DNA of 64,000 nt from contig CAKTEH010000007.1 in assembly GCA_934546935.1 (NCBI GenBank), positions 62,001 through 126,000 of the forward strand, read 5' to 3'. Positions 16,197 to 25,430 of this stretch are shown here, piece by piece. Each line of letters opens with the position of its first letter. Position 1 is the stretch's first letter. Below the pieces are notes generated by a model. The model saw only the letters and a program-made list of their open reading frames with translations. It was not told the origin of the DNA and did no database searches. The position numbers and the translations under genes were made by a program. Source of the stretch: an uncultured Eubacteriales bacterium. GTDB lineage: Bacteria > Bacillota > Clostridia > Oscillospirales > QAMX01.

Positions 16197-19100
16197 AAGC
16201 ATAAAAAAGGTGCTCGTCATCGGTTCCGGGCCGATTGTTATCGGTCAGGCGGCGGAGTTCGATTACGCCGGAGCCCAGGCATGCCGTGTGCTGCGGGATG
16301 CGGGCGTATGCGTTGTTTTAGTTAATTCCAACCCTGCCACGATTATGACCGACAGTGCGCTTGCCGACGCAATTTATCTTGAACCTTTAACGGAAACCAC
16401 AGTCCGGCGCATTATTGAGAAAGAAAAGCCGGACAGCCTGCTTGCAGGTCTCGGCGGGCAGACCGGGTTGACACTGGCTATGCAGCTGCATCATGATGGT
16501 TTTCTCGCCTCACATGGCGCGCGCCTGATTGGCGTCAATGCGGATGCCATTGACCGGGCAGAGGATCGCCAGCTGTTTAAGGAGACGATGCAGCGCATTG
16601 GGGAGCCGGTGATCCCGTCGGATATTGCAACACAGGTGGCTGAGGCGCTGGAGATCGCGTCGCGTATCGGCTATCCGGTAATTGTGCGGCCCGCGTTTAC
16701 GCTGGGCGGTACCGGCGGAGGTGTTGCGGAAACGCCGCAGCAGCTGCAAGCCGTTGCTTATACGGGTTTAGAAGCCTCCCCAATTCACCAGATCCTGGTT
16801 GAACGCTATATCTACGGATGGAAAGAAATCGAGTTTGAAACCATGCGCGACAGTGCCGGCAACGTCATTGCCGTGTGCAGCATGGAAAACTTTGACCCTG
16901 TCGGCGTGCACACAGGGGACAGTATTGTTGTCGCCCCGGCGCTGACGCTGGCGGACCGGGAATACCAGATGCTGCGCTCCGCCGCGCTGCATATTATTTC
17001 TGAGCTTGGGATCGTTGGCGGGTGCAATTGTCAGTTTGCACTTAACCCCGACAGCTTTGAATATGCGGTGATTGAAGTCAACCCGCGCGTGTCGCGCTCT
17101 TCGGCGCTGGCGTCTAAGGCGACTGGATATCCTATCGCCAAGCTGACGACCAGAATTGCTCTGGGATACACCCTTGATGAAATTGAAAATGATATTACAG
17201 GGAAAACCTGCGCCTGCTTTGAACCTACGCTCGACTATGTCGTCGTCAAGCTGCCGAAGTGGCCCTTTGACAAATTCGCCGGATCCTCGCGGATGCTTGG
17301 CACCCAGATGAAGGCAACCGGTGAAGTCATGGCGATCGGGCAGAGCTTTGAAGCGGCGCTGATGAAGGCGGTGCGCGGTGCAGAAATTTCCCTGGATACG
17401 CTCAACGCTGCGCCGGAATCCGGTCTTCCGCTGCTGGATCGCCTGCACAATTGCGATGATATGCGTCTATTTACCGTGTTTGAAGCGCTGAAGTCGGGTG
17501 TTCCAATCGAGGAAATTTTTTCAATCACCCGCATCGACCGTTTTTTCCTGTATAAACTGAAAAACCTGGTGGATTTTGAGGCGCAGCTGGCGGATGGCGT
17601 CACAGATGGGCTGTACCGGGAAGGAAAACGGCTGGGTTATCCCGACGCTGCGCTTGCCCGCCTTTCTGACAGCGCTTTACCGCCGCATCAGGCCGCTTCT
17701 TATAAAATGGTGGATACCTGCGGCGCGGAATTTGACGCCAGGACGCCTTATTTTTATGCATGCGCGGATTCCTACTGTGAATCGCGCAGCTTCCGGCGTT
17801 CGGGTAAGCCGGTGATTTTAGTACTTGGTTCTGGGCCGATCCGCATCGGGCAGGGCATTGAATTTGACTATTCCTGTGTTCATTGCGTCTGGGCGCTGAA
17901 GCAGATGGGCTATGATGTGGTGATGGTGAACAACAACCCGGAAACGGTCTCCACGGATTATGATACTGCCGACCGGCTGTATTTTGAACCGCTGACCGGT
18001 GAAGATGTGATGGACATTATCCGTGTCGAGCGGCCGGTAGGCGTAGTGGTAGCTTTTGGCGGCCAAACGGCGATTAAGCTGACGAAGTTTTTAGACCGGC
18101 AGGGAGTTGCAATACTCGGTACCAGTGCCGAAGGGATTGATCTGGCTGAAGACCGGGAGCGTTTTGATGCGCTGCTGGAATCGCTTTCCGTGCGCCGTCC
18201 GCGCGGTATGGGTGTGCATACCCTTGATGAAGCGTTGGCCGCGGCAGAATCGCTGGGTTATCCTGTGCTTCTGCGCCCGAGCTATGTGATTGGCGGTCAG
18301 AATATGAAAATCGTGCATGACGAACGGGAAACCCGCCTGTATATGGAGCGGATCCTGGCGCAGGGGATCGATAACCCGGTATTGGTTGATAAGTATATGC
18401 AGGGTACGGAACTGGAGGTTGACGTCATTTCCGACGGCCTCGATGTGCTGATCCCGGGCGTTATGGAGCATATCGAACGCGCGGGCGTACACAGCGGCGA
18501 TTCTATTGCCGTATATCCGCCCTACAATTTGAATGACAAGATGATGCAAACGCTGGTGAAAACCTCGACCCGGCTTGCACTTGCGCTGGGCACGCGGGGC
18601 TTGGTGAACATCCAGTACCTGATCTATGAGGGGGAACTGTATGTCATCGAGGTCAATCCGCGTGCGTCGCGCACGGTGCCCTATATCAGCAAGGTTACCG
18701 GCGTGCCAATGGTGGATATTGCTTCGCGTGTCATGCTTGGGGAAAGCCTTGTCTCTTGTGGCTATGGGACTGGCCTGTATAAAACGCCGCCTTATGTCGC
18801 AGTTAAGGTGCCTGTTTTTTCGTTTGAAAAGCTCTCCGATGCCAACGCCTACCTCGGCCCTGAGATGAAATCCACCGGGGAAGTGCTCGGGCTTGGTAAA
18901 AACCTGACAGAGGCGTTGTATAAAGGGCTTACCTCGGCGGGCATGCTTGCGCCGACTGCCGCGCATGAAGACATTGGCGTGTTCATCAGTGTCGATACGC
19001 ATGACCAGCTTGAAATTGTCTCTGTCGCCAAAAAGTTTGCGGATCTGGGGTGCCCGATTTATGCGACGCCGGAAACGGCCGCCTCTATTGCCGCGCTGGG

Positions 19101-20211
19101 TATTGATGTGACACAGGTCGACGGAATTGGACACAGCGACGCTGTATTCCGTCTTATGGAGTCTGGATGTATCCGCTATTTGATCTATACCGGTGCGTTG
19201 CTGGATTCCACAGTGGATGACTATATTGCCCTGCACCGCCGTGCTCTGCAGCTTTCTATTCCCTGCCTGACCTCGCTTGATACGGCCAGCGCATTGGCAG
19301 ATACGATTGCGGCGCGCTGGACACAGCGCAACACGGAACTGGTTGACATAAACCATCTCCGAACCCAGCGGCGCATTTTGGAATTTGTCAAGATGCAGGC
19401 AACGGGCGACGATTATATTTTCATCGAAAATTTTGACGGGGAGATCTCCTGTCCGGAATCGCTGTGCATTGATTTGTGTAACCGGCACAAAGGCGTCGGC
19501 GGATTCGGCATTGTGCTGCTTGAACGTTCCACAGTCGCGGACGCAAAGATGCGCATTTTTAACCGTGACGGCAGCGAGGCGCAGATGGCGGGAAACTGCA
19601 TCCGTTGCGTGGCAAAATACCTGTACGACCGGGCTTGCGTCCACGGCGACAAGCTTAGTATCGAGACAGCCGGCGGCGTGCGCACGCTTACCGTTTATAC
19701 TGCGGACGGGCTTGTAACGATGGCGAGTGTCGATATGGGGCGGGCGGAATTCGAAGTGGAAAAAATCCCCTGTACGCTTCCCGGCTTGGAAGTGCTTGAC
19801 CGGCCGGTATCATTTGGGGGCCAGGAATACCGTATCAGCTGTATATCGATGGGCAACCCGCATTGCGTTGTATTTTGCCCGCGCGTTGACGCGTTGGATC
19901 TTGCGCAGCTGGGTCCGCTGTTTGAAAACGCGTCGTTTTTTCCGGAACGCGTGAATACAGAGTTTGTGCGTATGGTGAATGCACATACGCTGAAAATGCG
20001 TGTTTACGAGCGTGGTTCCGGTGAGACCTGGGCTTGCGGTACTGGCGCCTGTGCCGCGGTTGCCGCGGCCTGCCGCCTTGGATTCTGTCCGGAAGGGGAG
20101 GATATCACCGTAAAGGTGCGCGGCGGCGACCTGATCGTCAATTACACGCCCCAGCGCGTGATCCTGACCGGCGACGCCGCACAGGTGTACGAGGGCAGGA
20201 CTGTATATTGA
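16183..20211 (+). CDS. carB: Carbamoyl-phosphate synthase large subunit fused to a DapF-like domain
   Basis: A 1342-residue protein. Residues 1 to about 1060 are a complete CarB. Two homologous ATP-grasp halves each open with a GSGPI(V/R)IGQ motif (near residues 12 and 549), and a C-terminal allosteric domain follows (about 930-1060). From about residue 1067 (EFVKMQATGDDYIFIENF) a diaminopimelate-epimerase-like domain follows without a stop. The second catalytic cysteine is present (Cys1285 in TWACGTGACA). The first is not: the usual MCGNG is MAGNC, with Ala1136 at the catalytic position and Cys1139 three residues on. CarB makes carbamoyl phosphate for argF. The role of the fused domain is unknown; it may be DAP epimerase with rearranged chemistry, a relative racemase, or non-catalytic. 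Fusion to the last gene of the operon is continuous and in frame. Confidence 0.93.
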   Translation: MPRDESIKKVLVIGSGPIVIGQAAEFDYAGAQACRVLRDAGVCVVLVNSNPATIMTDSALADAIYLEPLTETTVRRIIEKEKPDSLLAGLGGQTGLTLAMQLHHDGFLASHGARLIGVNADAIDRAEDRQLFKETMQRIGEPVIPSDIATQVAEALEIASRIGYPVIVRPAFTLGGTGGGVAETPQQLQAVAYTGLEASPIHQILVERYIYGWKEIEFETMRDSAGNVIAVCSMENFDPVGVHTGDSIVVAPALTLADREYQMLRSAALHIISELGIVGGCNCQFALNPDSFEYAVIEVNPRVSRSSALASKATGYPIAKLTTRIALGYTLDEIENDITGKTCACFEPTLDYVVVKLPKWPFDKFAGSSRMLGTQMKATGEVMAIGQSFEAALMKAVRGAEISLDTLNAAPESGLPLLDRLHNCDDMRLFTVFEALKSGVPIEEIFSITRIDRFFLYKLKNLVDFEAQLADGVTDGLYREGKRLGYPDAALARLSDSALPPHQAASYKMVDTCGAEFDARTPYFYACADSYCESRSFRRSGKPVILVLGSGPIRIGQGIEFDYSCVHCVWALKQMGYDVVMVNNNPETVSTDYDTADRLYFEPLTGEDVMDIIRVERPVGVVVAFGGQTAIKLTKFLDRQGVAILGTSAEGIDLAEDRERFDALLESLSVRRPRGMGVHTLDEALAAAESLGYPVLLRPSYVIGGQNMKIVHDERETRLYMERILAQGIDNPVLVDKYMQGTELEVDVISDGLDVLIPGVMEHIERAGVHSGDSIAVYPPYNLNDKMMQTLVKTSTRLALALGTRGLVNIQYLIYEGELYVIEVNPRASRTVPYISKVTGVPMVDIASRVMLGESLVSCGYGTGLYKTPPYVAVKVPVFSFEKLSDANAYLGPEMKSTGEVLGLGKNLTEALYKGLTSAGMLAPTAAHEDIGVFISVDTHDQLEIVSVAKKFADLGCPIYATPETAASIAALGIDVTQVDGIGHSDAVFRLMESGCIRYLIYTGALLDSTVDDYIALHRRALQLSIPCLTSLDTASALADTIAARWTQRNTELVDINHLRTQRRILEFVKMQATGDDYIFIENFDGEISCPESLCIDLCNRHKGVGGFGIVLLERSTVADAKMRIFNRDGSEAQMAGNCIRCVAKYLYDRACVHGDKLSIETAGGVRTLTVYTADGLVTMASVDMGRAEFEVEKIPCTLPGLEVLDRPVSFGGQEYRISCISMGNPHCVVFCPRVDALDLAQLGPLFENASFFPERVNTEFVRMVNAHTLKMRVYERGSGETWACGTGACAAVAAACRLGFCPEGEDITVKVRGGDLIVNYTPQRVILTGDAAQVYEGRTVY

Positions 20212-20416
20212 ATCGTATGCATAGAAAACCATGCCAAAATAAACCGGCCAGGATTTTGAACCGTGTTTCGCACAGAGCCGGGTGGAAACTTCGTTCTATA
20301 TTTTTGTAAAGAAATCAGCAGAAAGTATGCGTTTTCTCAAAATTCACAAAGCTTTAAAGCAAGAATGGTTTTGCATAGTGGAAACCGACAAATTTGGAAA
20401 TCTGGCTTGGAAATAA

Positions 20417-20444
20417 TTGACATTTCAGAAAAAATATTTATAAT
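20417..20444 (+). promoter_or_regulatory. Promoter of argG
   Basis: TTGACA (20417-20422), 16-base spacer, TATAAT (20439-20444). A palindrome, ATATTTAT/ATAAATAT (20434-20453), overlaps the -10 and resembles the one at 8247-8260 upstream of argH. Confidence 0.75.
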
Positions 20445-20483
20445 AATAAATATATACGAATAATATGCAATGGAGGCGTTCCC

Positions 20484-21713
20484 ATGAATAAAGAAAATGT
20501 CAAAAAAGTGGTTTTAGCGTATTCCGGCGGCCTGGATACTTCGATCATTATCCCTTGGCTGAAGGAAAACTACAACAATTGCGAGGTCGTTGCGGTTTCC
20601 GCCAATGTCGGCCAGGGAGATGAACTCGACGGGCTGGAGGAAAAAGCGAAGAAGACCGGCGCAAGCAAGCTCTATATTCTTGACCTGACAAAAGAGTTTG
20701 TTGAGGATTATATTTTCCCGACGCTTAAGGCCGGCGCCAAATATGAAGACGATTATCTGCTGGGCACTTCGTTTGCCCGCCCGGTAATTGCCAAGCACAT
20801 TGTGGAAATTGCAAAAGCCGAGGGCGCGGACGCCATTTGCCATGGCTGCACTGGAAAAGGAAACGATCAGGTGCGTTTTGAATTGTCCATTAAGGCGTTT
20901 GCGCCGGATATGCCGATCATCGCCCCGTGGAGGGAATGGGACATTAAAAGCCGCGACGAAGAGATTGATTACGCCGAGGCGCACAATATCCCGCTGAAAA
21001 TCAGCCGGGAAACCAATTATTCCAAGGATAAAAACCTCTGGCATCTTTCGCATGAAGGGCTTGATCTGGAGGATCCGGCCAATGAGCCGCAGTATAATAA
21101 ACCCGGATTTTTGGAAATGTCTGTTTCCCCGGAAATGGCGCCGGATAAGCCTACCTATGTGAAAATCGGCTTTGAAAAAGGCATTCCGGTTTCTGTCGAT
21201 GGCGAAAAGCTTGATGCAGTGGCTATTGTCGAAAAGCTCAATGCGCTTGGCGGTGCAAATGGAATCGGGCTGGCTGATCTGGTGGAAAACCGGCTTGTCG
21301 GTATGAAGTCGCGCGGCGTCTACGAAACGCCCGGCGGGACGATCCTTTATAAAGCCCATGCGGTACTGGAAACGCTGTGCCTTGACCGTGATACCCAACA
21401 TTACAAATCGCTTGTTGCGCAGAAATATGCCGAGCTTGTTTACTTCGGCCAGTGGTTTACGCCTTTGCGTGAAGCGCTCGACGCTTTTGTTGACGTGACG
21501 CAGCAGACTGTTACGGGCGAAGTAACGCTCAAATTATATAAGGGGAATCTCATCCATGCCGGAGTCACTTCCCCGTATTCGCTTTACAGCGAGGAAATTG
21601 CCACGTTTGATGCCGACGACGTTTACGACCAGAGCCAGGCAGAGGGATTCATCAATCTGTTTGGCCTTCCGATCAAGGTGGCGGCTTCTATGAAAAAGAA
21701 GCTGGGCCAATAA
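20484..21713 (+). CDS. argG: Argininosuccinate synthase
   Basis: A 409-residue enzyme that condenses citrulline and aspartate using ATP. The N-terminal P-loop-like motif is VVLAYSGGLDTSIIIPWL (residues 9-26). GCTGKGNDQVRFE near residue 130 and NYSKDKNLWHLSHEGLDLED near 190 are signature regions. The gene follows the carB-dapF end by 272 bases and has its own promoter, so it forms a separate transcript that completes the pathway with argH. The ribosome-binding site is TGGAGGCG, 8 bases before ATG. A strong terminator follows at 21758. Confidence 0.97.
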   Translation: MNKENVKKVVLAYSGGLDTSIIIPWLKENYNNCEVVAVSANVGQGDELDGLEEKAKKTGASKLYILDLTKEFVEDYIFPTLKAGAKYEDDYLLGTSFARPVIAKHIVEIAKAEGADAICHGCTGKGNDQVRFELSIKAFAPDMPIIAPWREWDIKSRDEEIDYAEAHNIPLKISRETNYSKDKNLWHLSHEGLDLEDPANEPQYNKPGFLEMSVSPEMAPDKPTYVKIGFEKGIPVSVDGEKLDAVAIVEKLNALGGANGIGLADLVENRLVGMKSRGVYETPGGTILYKAHAVLETLCLDRDTQHYKSLVAQKYAELVYFGQWFTPLREALDAFVDVTQQTVTGEVTLKLYKGNLIHAGVTSPYSLYSEEIATFDADDVYDQSQAEGFINLFGLPIKVAASMKKKLGQ

Positions 21714-21757
21714 TTGCTTTTTTCCTTTTCTAACGATAAGCCATCCTCAGAGGATGC

Positions 21758-21796
21758 AAAAGGCCGGGAGGTATTTGCCTCCCGGCCTTTTGTTTT
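21758..21796 (+). terminator. Intrinsic terminator after argG
   Basis: A 14-base-pair GC-rich stem (21758-21771 with 21778-21791) ends in a T-rich tract. Confidence 0.9.
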
Positions 21797-21922
21797 GGGC
21801 AAGCGGCGCAGATGTATGCCGTTTTCCGTCAGCTTAAGCCCTGATTTTTACAACTGGCGGAAAAACGCTGTACAATAGTTATGCATTTTGTTAAGATAGG
21901 AAACAGAAAGGGCGGGGAAACG

Positions 21923-22381
21923 GTGAAGATTATTATAGAGGAAATTGGCCCGGATCTTGAGGAAGAACTGATCCTGCGCTGCAGGGTGGTTGATGAGGAT
22001 ATGCTCAGGTTGCTCAACCATATAAAAACGCTGCATACCGGCCTTGTTGCTGCACATGGAGAAACTTTATACCGGCTGACACTGGATGAAATTTTCTATT
22101 TTGAGATTGTAGATGGGAAGGGATTTTTCTACTGCCGGGATCAGGTCTATGAGGCAAGACTTAAGCTGTATGCTTTCGAGGAGATTTGCCGCGGCACAGG
22201 CTTTTTCCGCGCTTCGAAATCTATGATTCTCAATGCCGACAAGATTGTAAGCATCGCGCCCTCGTTGTCGGGACGTTTTACAGCAACGCTTTCCAACGGG
22301 GAAAAGGTTGTCGTTTCGCGGCAGTATGTTAATGAGCTGAAACGCCGCATCGGGATGGAGCCGGGAGGAATGGGTATATGA
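21923..22381 (+). CDS. LytTR-domain transcriptional regulator
   Basis: A 152-residue single-domain regulator. After an acidic N-terminus (KIIIEEIGPDLEEELILRCR), a LytTR DNA-binding domain covers about residues 45-145 (LTLDEIFYFEIVDGKGFFYC; then FRASKSMILNADKI; then SRQYVNELKRRIGM). I chose GTG 21923, behind GAAAGGGCGGGG, over an in-frame ATG 14 codons upstream. It has no receiver domain. It overlaps the DUF3021 gene by 4 bases; this pair regularly precedes ABC-2 exporters in Firmicutes, and LytTR/DUF3021 pairs usually autoregulate the exporter. Confidence 0.9.
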   Translation: MKIIIEEIGPDLEEELILRCRVVDEDMLRLLNHIKTLHTGLVAAHGETLYRLTLDEIFYFEIVDGKGFFYCRDQVYEARLKLYAFEEICRGTGFFRASKSMILNADKIVSIAPSLSGRFTATLSNGEKVVVSRQYVNELKRRIGMEPGGMGI

Positions 22382-22812
22382 ATATTCGAACGCTATTACG
22401 TACATTTATTCAACATTTTTTCATCATCTATGCATTTTCCATGATCATAACCCCTGTTTTCTGCATGATATTCGCCATTGATGTACAGTTTCCTGTCCAT
22501 TATTTCTGGCAGATGATGAGTTTTTCCCTGCTGGCGGATATGCCGCTTTTGATTTTTTACTCGTCCAGAGAGCTTAGCCGCAGGCAATGGATAATTCGCA
22601 GCATCGTTCATACGCTTGTGCTGGAATGCGCGCTTATGTATGCGGGCTTCCGGCTTGGCCTGTATGCTGGTTTTGCAGGCGGGCTAATATTTTTTTCCTG
22701 CATCCTGATGGCGGACGTTGGGGTGCGGTTGCTCAATTATCTCAGGGATCGGGAATTGACGGAATCGATTAACCGGCATTTGCGCGATCGCCGGGGCGCC
22801 GGGGACGAATAA
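22378..22812 (+). CDS. DUF3021 family membrane protein
   Basis: A 144-residue protein with four predicted membrane segments (about residues 12-34, 42-62, 70-90 and 95-115) and a charged C-terminal tail (YLRDRELTESINRHLRDRRG). Size, topology and the ATGA overlap with the LytTR gene match the DUF3021 family. Its role is probably to hold or inhibit the regulator at the membrane, but this is inferred from the pairing; the family has no defined biochemical activity that I know of. Confidence 0.8.
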   Translation: MNIRTLLRTFIQHFFIIYAFSMIITPVFCMIFAIDVQFPVHYFWQMMSFSLLADMPLLIFYSSRELSRRQWIIRSIVHTLVLECALMYAGFRLGLYAGFAGGLIFFSCILMADVGVRLLNYLRDRELTESINRHLRDRRGAGDE

Positions 22813-22884
22813 TCGGGGAAGGCATTACCAAAACCCCTTGAATTTGCAAGCTGCAGCTTTTTTGGTTTGGGAAAGGACAAAAGT

Positions 22885-23799
22885 ATGGAAGAAATTATTT
22901 CCATTTCGCATTTGAGTAAAAGCTTCGGTGAAGTAAAAGCCGTGCAGGATTTAAGCTTTCGCGTCCGGAAAGGGGAATTATTCGCTTTTCTTGGCGTCAA
23001 TGGCGCGGGAAAGAGTACGACGATTTCTATCTTGTGCGGGCAATTGGAAAAGGATTCCGGCCAGGTCCGCATTGCCGGGATGGATATTGACCGGGACGGA
23101 CAGAAGATCCGAAGGGAAATAGGAGCGGTTTTTCAGGCATCGGCGCTTGACCGGGCGCTGAGCGTTCGGGAGAATCTACGTAGCCGTGCGGCGTTGTATG
23201 GGATCACCGGAAGGGCATTTTCTGTGCGGCTTGCGGAGCTTTGTACGCTTTTGGGTTTTGAGGCGCTACTGCACCGGCCTTTAGGAAAGCTTTCCGGGGG
23301 ACAGCGCCGCAGGATCGATATTGCCCGGGCGCTGCTGCACCGGCCAGAAATTCTGATCTTGGATGAACCGACAACCGGCCTGGATCCGCAGACCCGGCAT
23401 GCAGTCTGGGATGCCGTGGAACGGCTGCGGCGTGAAGAGGGAATGACGGTCTTTTTAACGACGCATTATATGGAAGAAGCGGCAGACGCAGATTATGTTG
23501 TAATTCTTGACCATGGGCGTATTGCTGCGGAAGGTGCGCCGTTGGAATTGAAAAACACCTATACAGGGGATTTTATTACGCTTTATGGCGTGCAGGAACA
23601 GCAGGTACGGATGCTCGAAAGGCCATATGAGAAGCTGCGCGGCGGCTATCAGGTTGTGGTTCCCGATACGGCGGCAGCGACTGCGCTGATCCAGGCGCAT
23701 CCCGAAATTTTCAGGGATTATGAGATTATCAAAGGAAAGATGGATGATGTATTCCTGGCTGTTACCGGCAGGAAGTTGGAAGGGGGAGCGGAAAAATGA
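22885..23799 (+). CDS. ABC transporter ATP-binding protein (ABC-2 type)
   Basis: A 304-residue ATPase of the drug/lantibiotic-exporter class. Walker A is LGVNGAGKSTT (near residue 36), the signature LSGGQRRRIDIARAL near 138, and Walker B LILDEPTTGLDPQ near 158. The switch histidine lies in TTHYMEEAADAD. The C-terminal 80-residue extension is typical of DrrA/YhaQ-like subunits. Start ATG 22885 follows GGAAAGGAC; the upstream in-frame TTG is less likely. It overlaps the permease by 4 bases and lies downstream of the LytTR/DUF3021 pair, which probably regulates it. Confidence 0.93.
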   Translation: MEEIISISHLSKSFGEVKAVQDLSFRVRKGELFAFLGVNGAGKSTTISILCGQLEKDSGQVRIAGMDIDRDGQKIRREIGAVFQASALDRALSVRENLRSRAALYGITGRAFSVRLAELCTLLGFEALLHRPLGKLSGGQRRRIDIARALLHRPEILILDEPTTGLDPQTRHAVWDAVERLRREEGMTVFLTTHYMEEAADADYVVILDHGRIAAEGAPLELKNTYTGDFITLYGVQEQQVRMLERPYEKLRGGYQVVVPDTAAATALIQAHPEIFRDYEIIKGKMDDVFLAVTGRKLEGGAEK

Positions 23800-24704
23800 A
23801 ATCCTTTTATGCGCTGCTTCGACGTAATACCCTGCTGTTTTTCAAGGATCGGGGAATGTTTTTTACTGCGCTGATTACGCCGATGATTTTGATTGTGCTG
23901 TTTATTACTTTCCTTGCGGACGTGTACCGGGATAGCTTCCGCAGCTGCATTCCACAGGGAATACAGGTGCCGGATGCCCTGGTAGAGGGTTTTGTCGGCG
24001 GTTGGCTGTTTTCTTCTCTGCTTGCTGTGTGCTGCGTAACGGTTGCCTTTTGCGCCAATATGATTATGATTCAGGATAAAGTTACCGGGGCCCGCCGCGA
24101 CCTGTGTATCGCGCCGGTGTCAGGGTCTGTTCTGGGCCTTGGGTATTATTTTTCTACGGTATCGATTACCCTTTTGATTTGCCTTGCGGCGCTTGGGGCA
24201 AGCGCGGTATATCTTGCAGTGGTCGGATGGTATCTTTCTTTAGCGGATTTCATGTGGATTTTATTGGATGTGCTGCTTTTGGTTTTGTTTGGTACGGCGC
24301 TTTCTTCCGTGGTATGTTTTCCGCTGTCCACGCAGGGGCAGATGTCGGCGGTCGGTACGATTGTCAGTGCGGGCTATGGCTTTATCTGCGGGGCCTATAT
24401 GCCGGTTTCGCAGTTTTCAGCGGGGATTCAGAGATTCATCTCCTTCCTTCCTGGGACCTATGGGACCGGGCTGATGCATCAGCATTTCATGCATGGCGTA
24501 TTTGCGCAGCTTGAAGGCCTGTCCTTCCCAAAGCAGGCGCTTGAAGCGCTGCAGACAGCGTTTGACTGCCGGCTCCAATTTTTTTCCCATGTTTTGACGC
24601 CGGCATCGATGTATTTGGTGCTTGGTGTATCGGTCGCTGTGTTGATTTGCATCTACCTTCTGCAAAACTGGTATGCAGGAAAGAAAAAGATATCGCTTTT
24701 GTGA
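23796..24704 (+). CDS. ABC-2 type permease
   Basis: A 302-residue membrane protein with about six hydrophobic segments: one near residues 22-42, an extracellular loop (YRDSFRSCIPQGIQVPDALV), then segments around 68-90, 105-135, 150-175, 182-205 and 270-292. This is the ABC2_membrane arrangement. It pairs with the ATPase encoded just before it (4-base overlap). The substrate cannot be told from sequence; peptide, lipid and drug export are all possible. Confidence 0.9.
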   Translation: MKSFYALLRRNTLLFFKDRGMFFTALITPMILIVLFITFLADVYRDSFRSCIPQGIQVPDALVEGFVGGWLFSSLLAVCCVTVAFCANMIMIQDKVTGARRDLCIAPVSGSVLGLGYYFSTVSITLLICLAALGASAVYLAVVGWYLSLADFMWILLDVLLLVLFGTALSSVVCFPLSTQGQMSAVGTIVSAGYGFICGAYMPVSQFSAGIQRFISFLPGTYGTGLMHQHFMHGVFAQLEGLSFPKQALEALQTAFDCRLQFFSHVLTPASMYLVLGVSVAVLICIYLLQNWYAGKKKISLL

Positions 24705-24718
24705 ACTGCATTTTTTGT

Positions 24719-24754
24719 GCAGAACAGCCGCAGGTATACCTGCGGCTGTTCTGC
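24719..24754. repeat. Perfect 16-bp hairpin after the exporter genes
   Basis: Arms 24719-24734 and 24739-24754 are exact complements with a TATA loop. The T run (24711-24716) precedes the stem instead of following it, so this is not a standard intrinsic terminator on either strand. Confidence 0.7.
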
Positions 24755-24857
24755 ATAACTGTGCCTGCTCAGATATAGCCCTGTAAAAAAATTTTTGAGA
24801 TATGCAATAAAATGCCTTCTCTGTGCGTTAATAAGATAGAAAGGGGAGTTCTGTACA

Positions 24858-25415
24858 ATGATTTGCTTGACGCCGGTAAATGTCGGGAATACGGCCCGCA
24901 GTGTACAAGGTCTGGATGCATGGCTGTTGGAAACCGCACAGGGAGATACCTGCGCGTTTGCCCAGCTTTATACGCATACAAGCGCGGCCGTTTATGGATT
25001 TGCCCTTTCTATCTTAAAAAATGCGCATGATGCGGAAGATGTACTGCATGATACCTTTTTAAGCATCCGCTCTGCGGCGCAGGGGTATCGTCCCATGGGA
25101 AAGCCGATGGCGTGGATTCTCACAATTGCCCGGAATCTGTGTATGGCGCGGCTTCGCCAGCGCAGCAGGGATGCGCAGCTTACCGGGCGTGAATGGGAAA
25201 GCCTGCCGGATGCAGATCCGGTGACGGACGCACAGGATCGGATGATTCTAGCGCAATATCTGCACGCGCTCAGCGATGAGGAAAGGCAAATTGTTACACT
25301 GCATGCCCTTGCCGGGTTCCGGCATCGGGAGATTGCGGAGATAATGGGCATGCCCTTGCCGACAGTCCTCTCCAAATATCACCGCGCGCTGAAAAAATTA
25401 AAGCAAAACTTATAA
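24858..25415 (+). CDS. ECF-type RNA polymerase sigma factor
   Basis: A 185-residue sigma-70 family protein. Region 2 lies at about residues 30-95 (AFAQLYTHTSAAVYGFALSI, DAEDVLHDTFLSI, PMAWILTIARNLCMARLRQR). Region 4 lies at about 125-180 (SDEERQIVTLHALAGFRHRE, IAEIMGMPLPTVLSKYHRAL). There is no region 3. It starts at ATG 24858 behind AGGGGAG. The next gene, 15 bases downstream, encodes a one-span membrane protein with an RsgI-like domain, very likely its anti-sigma partner. Such pairs sense envelope or polysaccharide signals. Confidence 0.93.
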   Translation: MICLTPVNVGNTARSVQGLDAWLLETAQGDTCAFAQLYTHTSAAVYGFALSILKNAHDAEDVLHDTFLSIRSAAQGYRPMGKPMAWILTIARNLCMARLRQRSRDAQLTGREWESLPDADPVTDAQDRMILAQYLHALSDEERQIVTLHALAGFRHREIAEIMGMPLPTVLSKYHRALKKLKQNL

Positions 25416-25430
25416 AGGAGGACAGGGATA

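Noticed and set aside
18091..19644. 517-codon open frame on the minus strand inside carB
   Set aside because: It is a shadow of a well-conserved carB reading frame and has no ribosome-binding site or recognisable domain.
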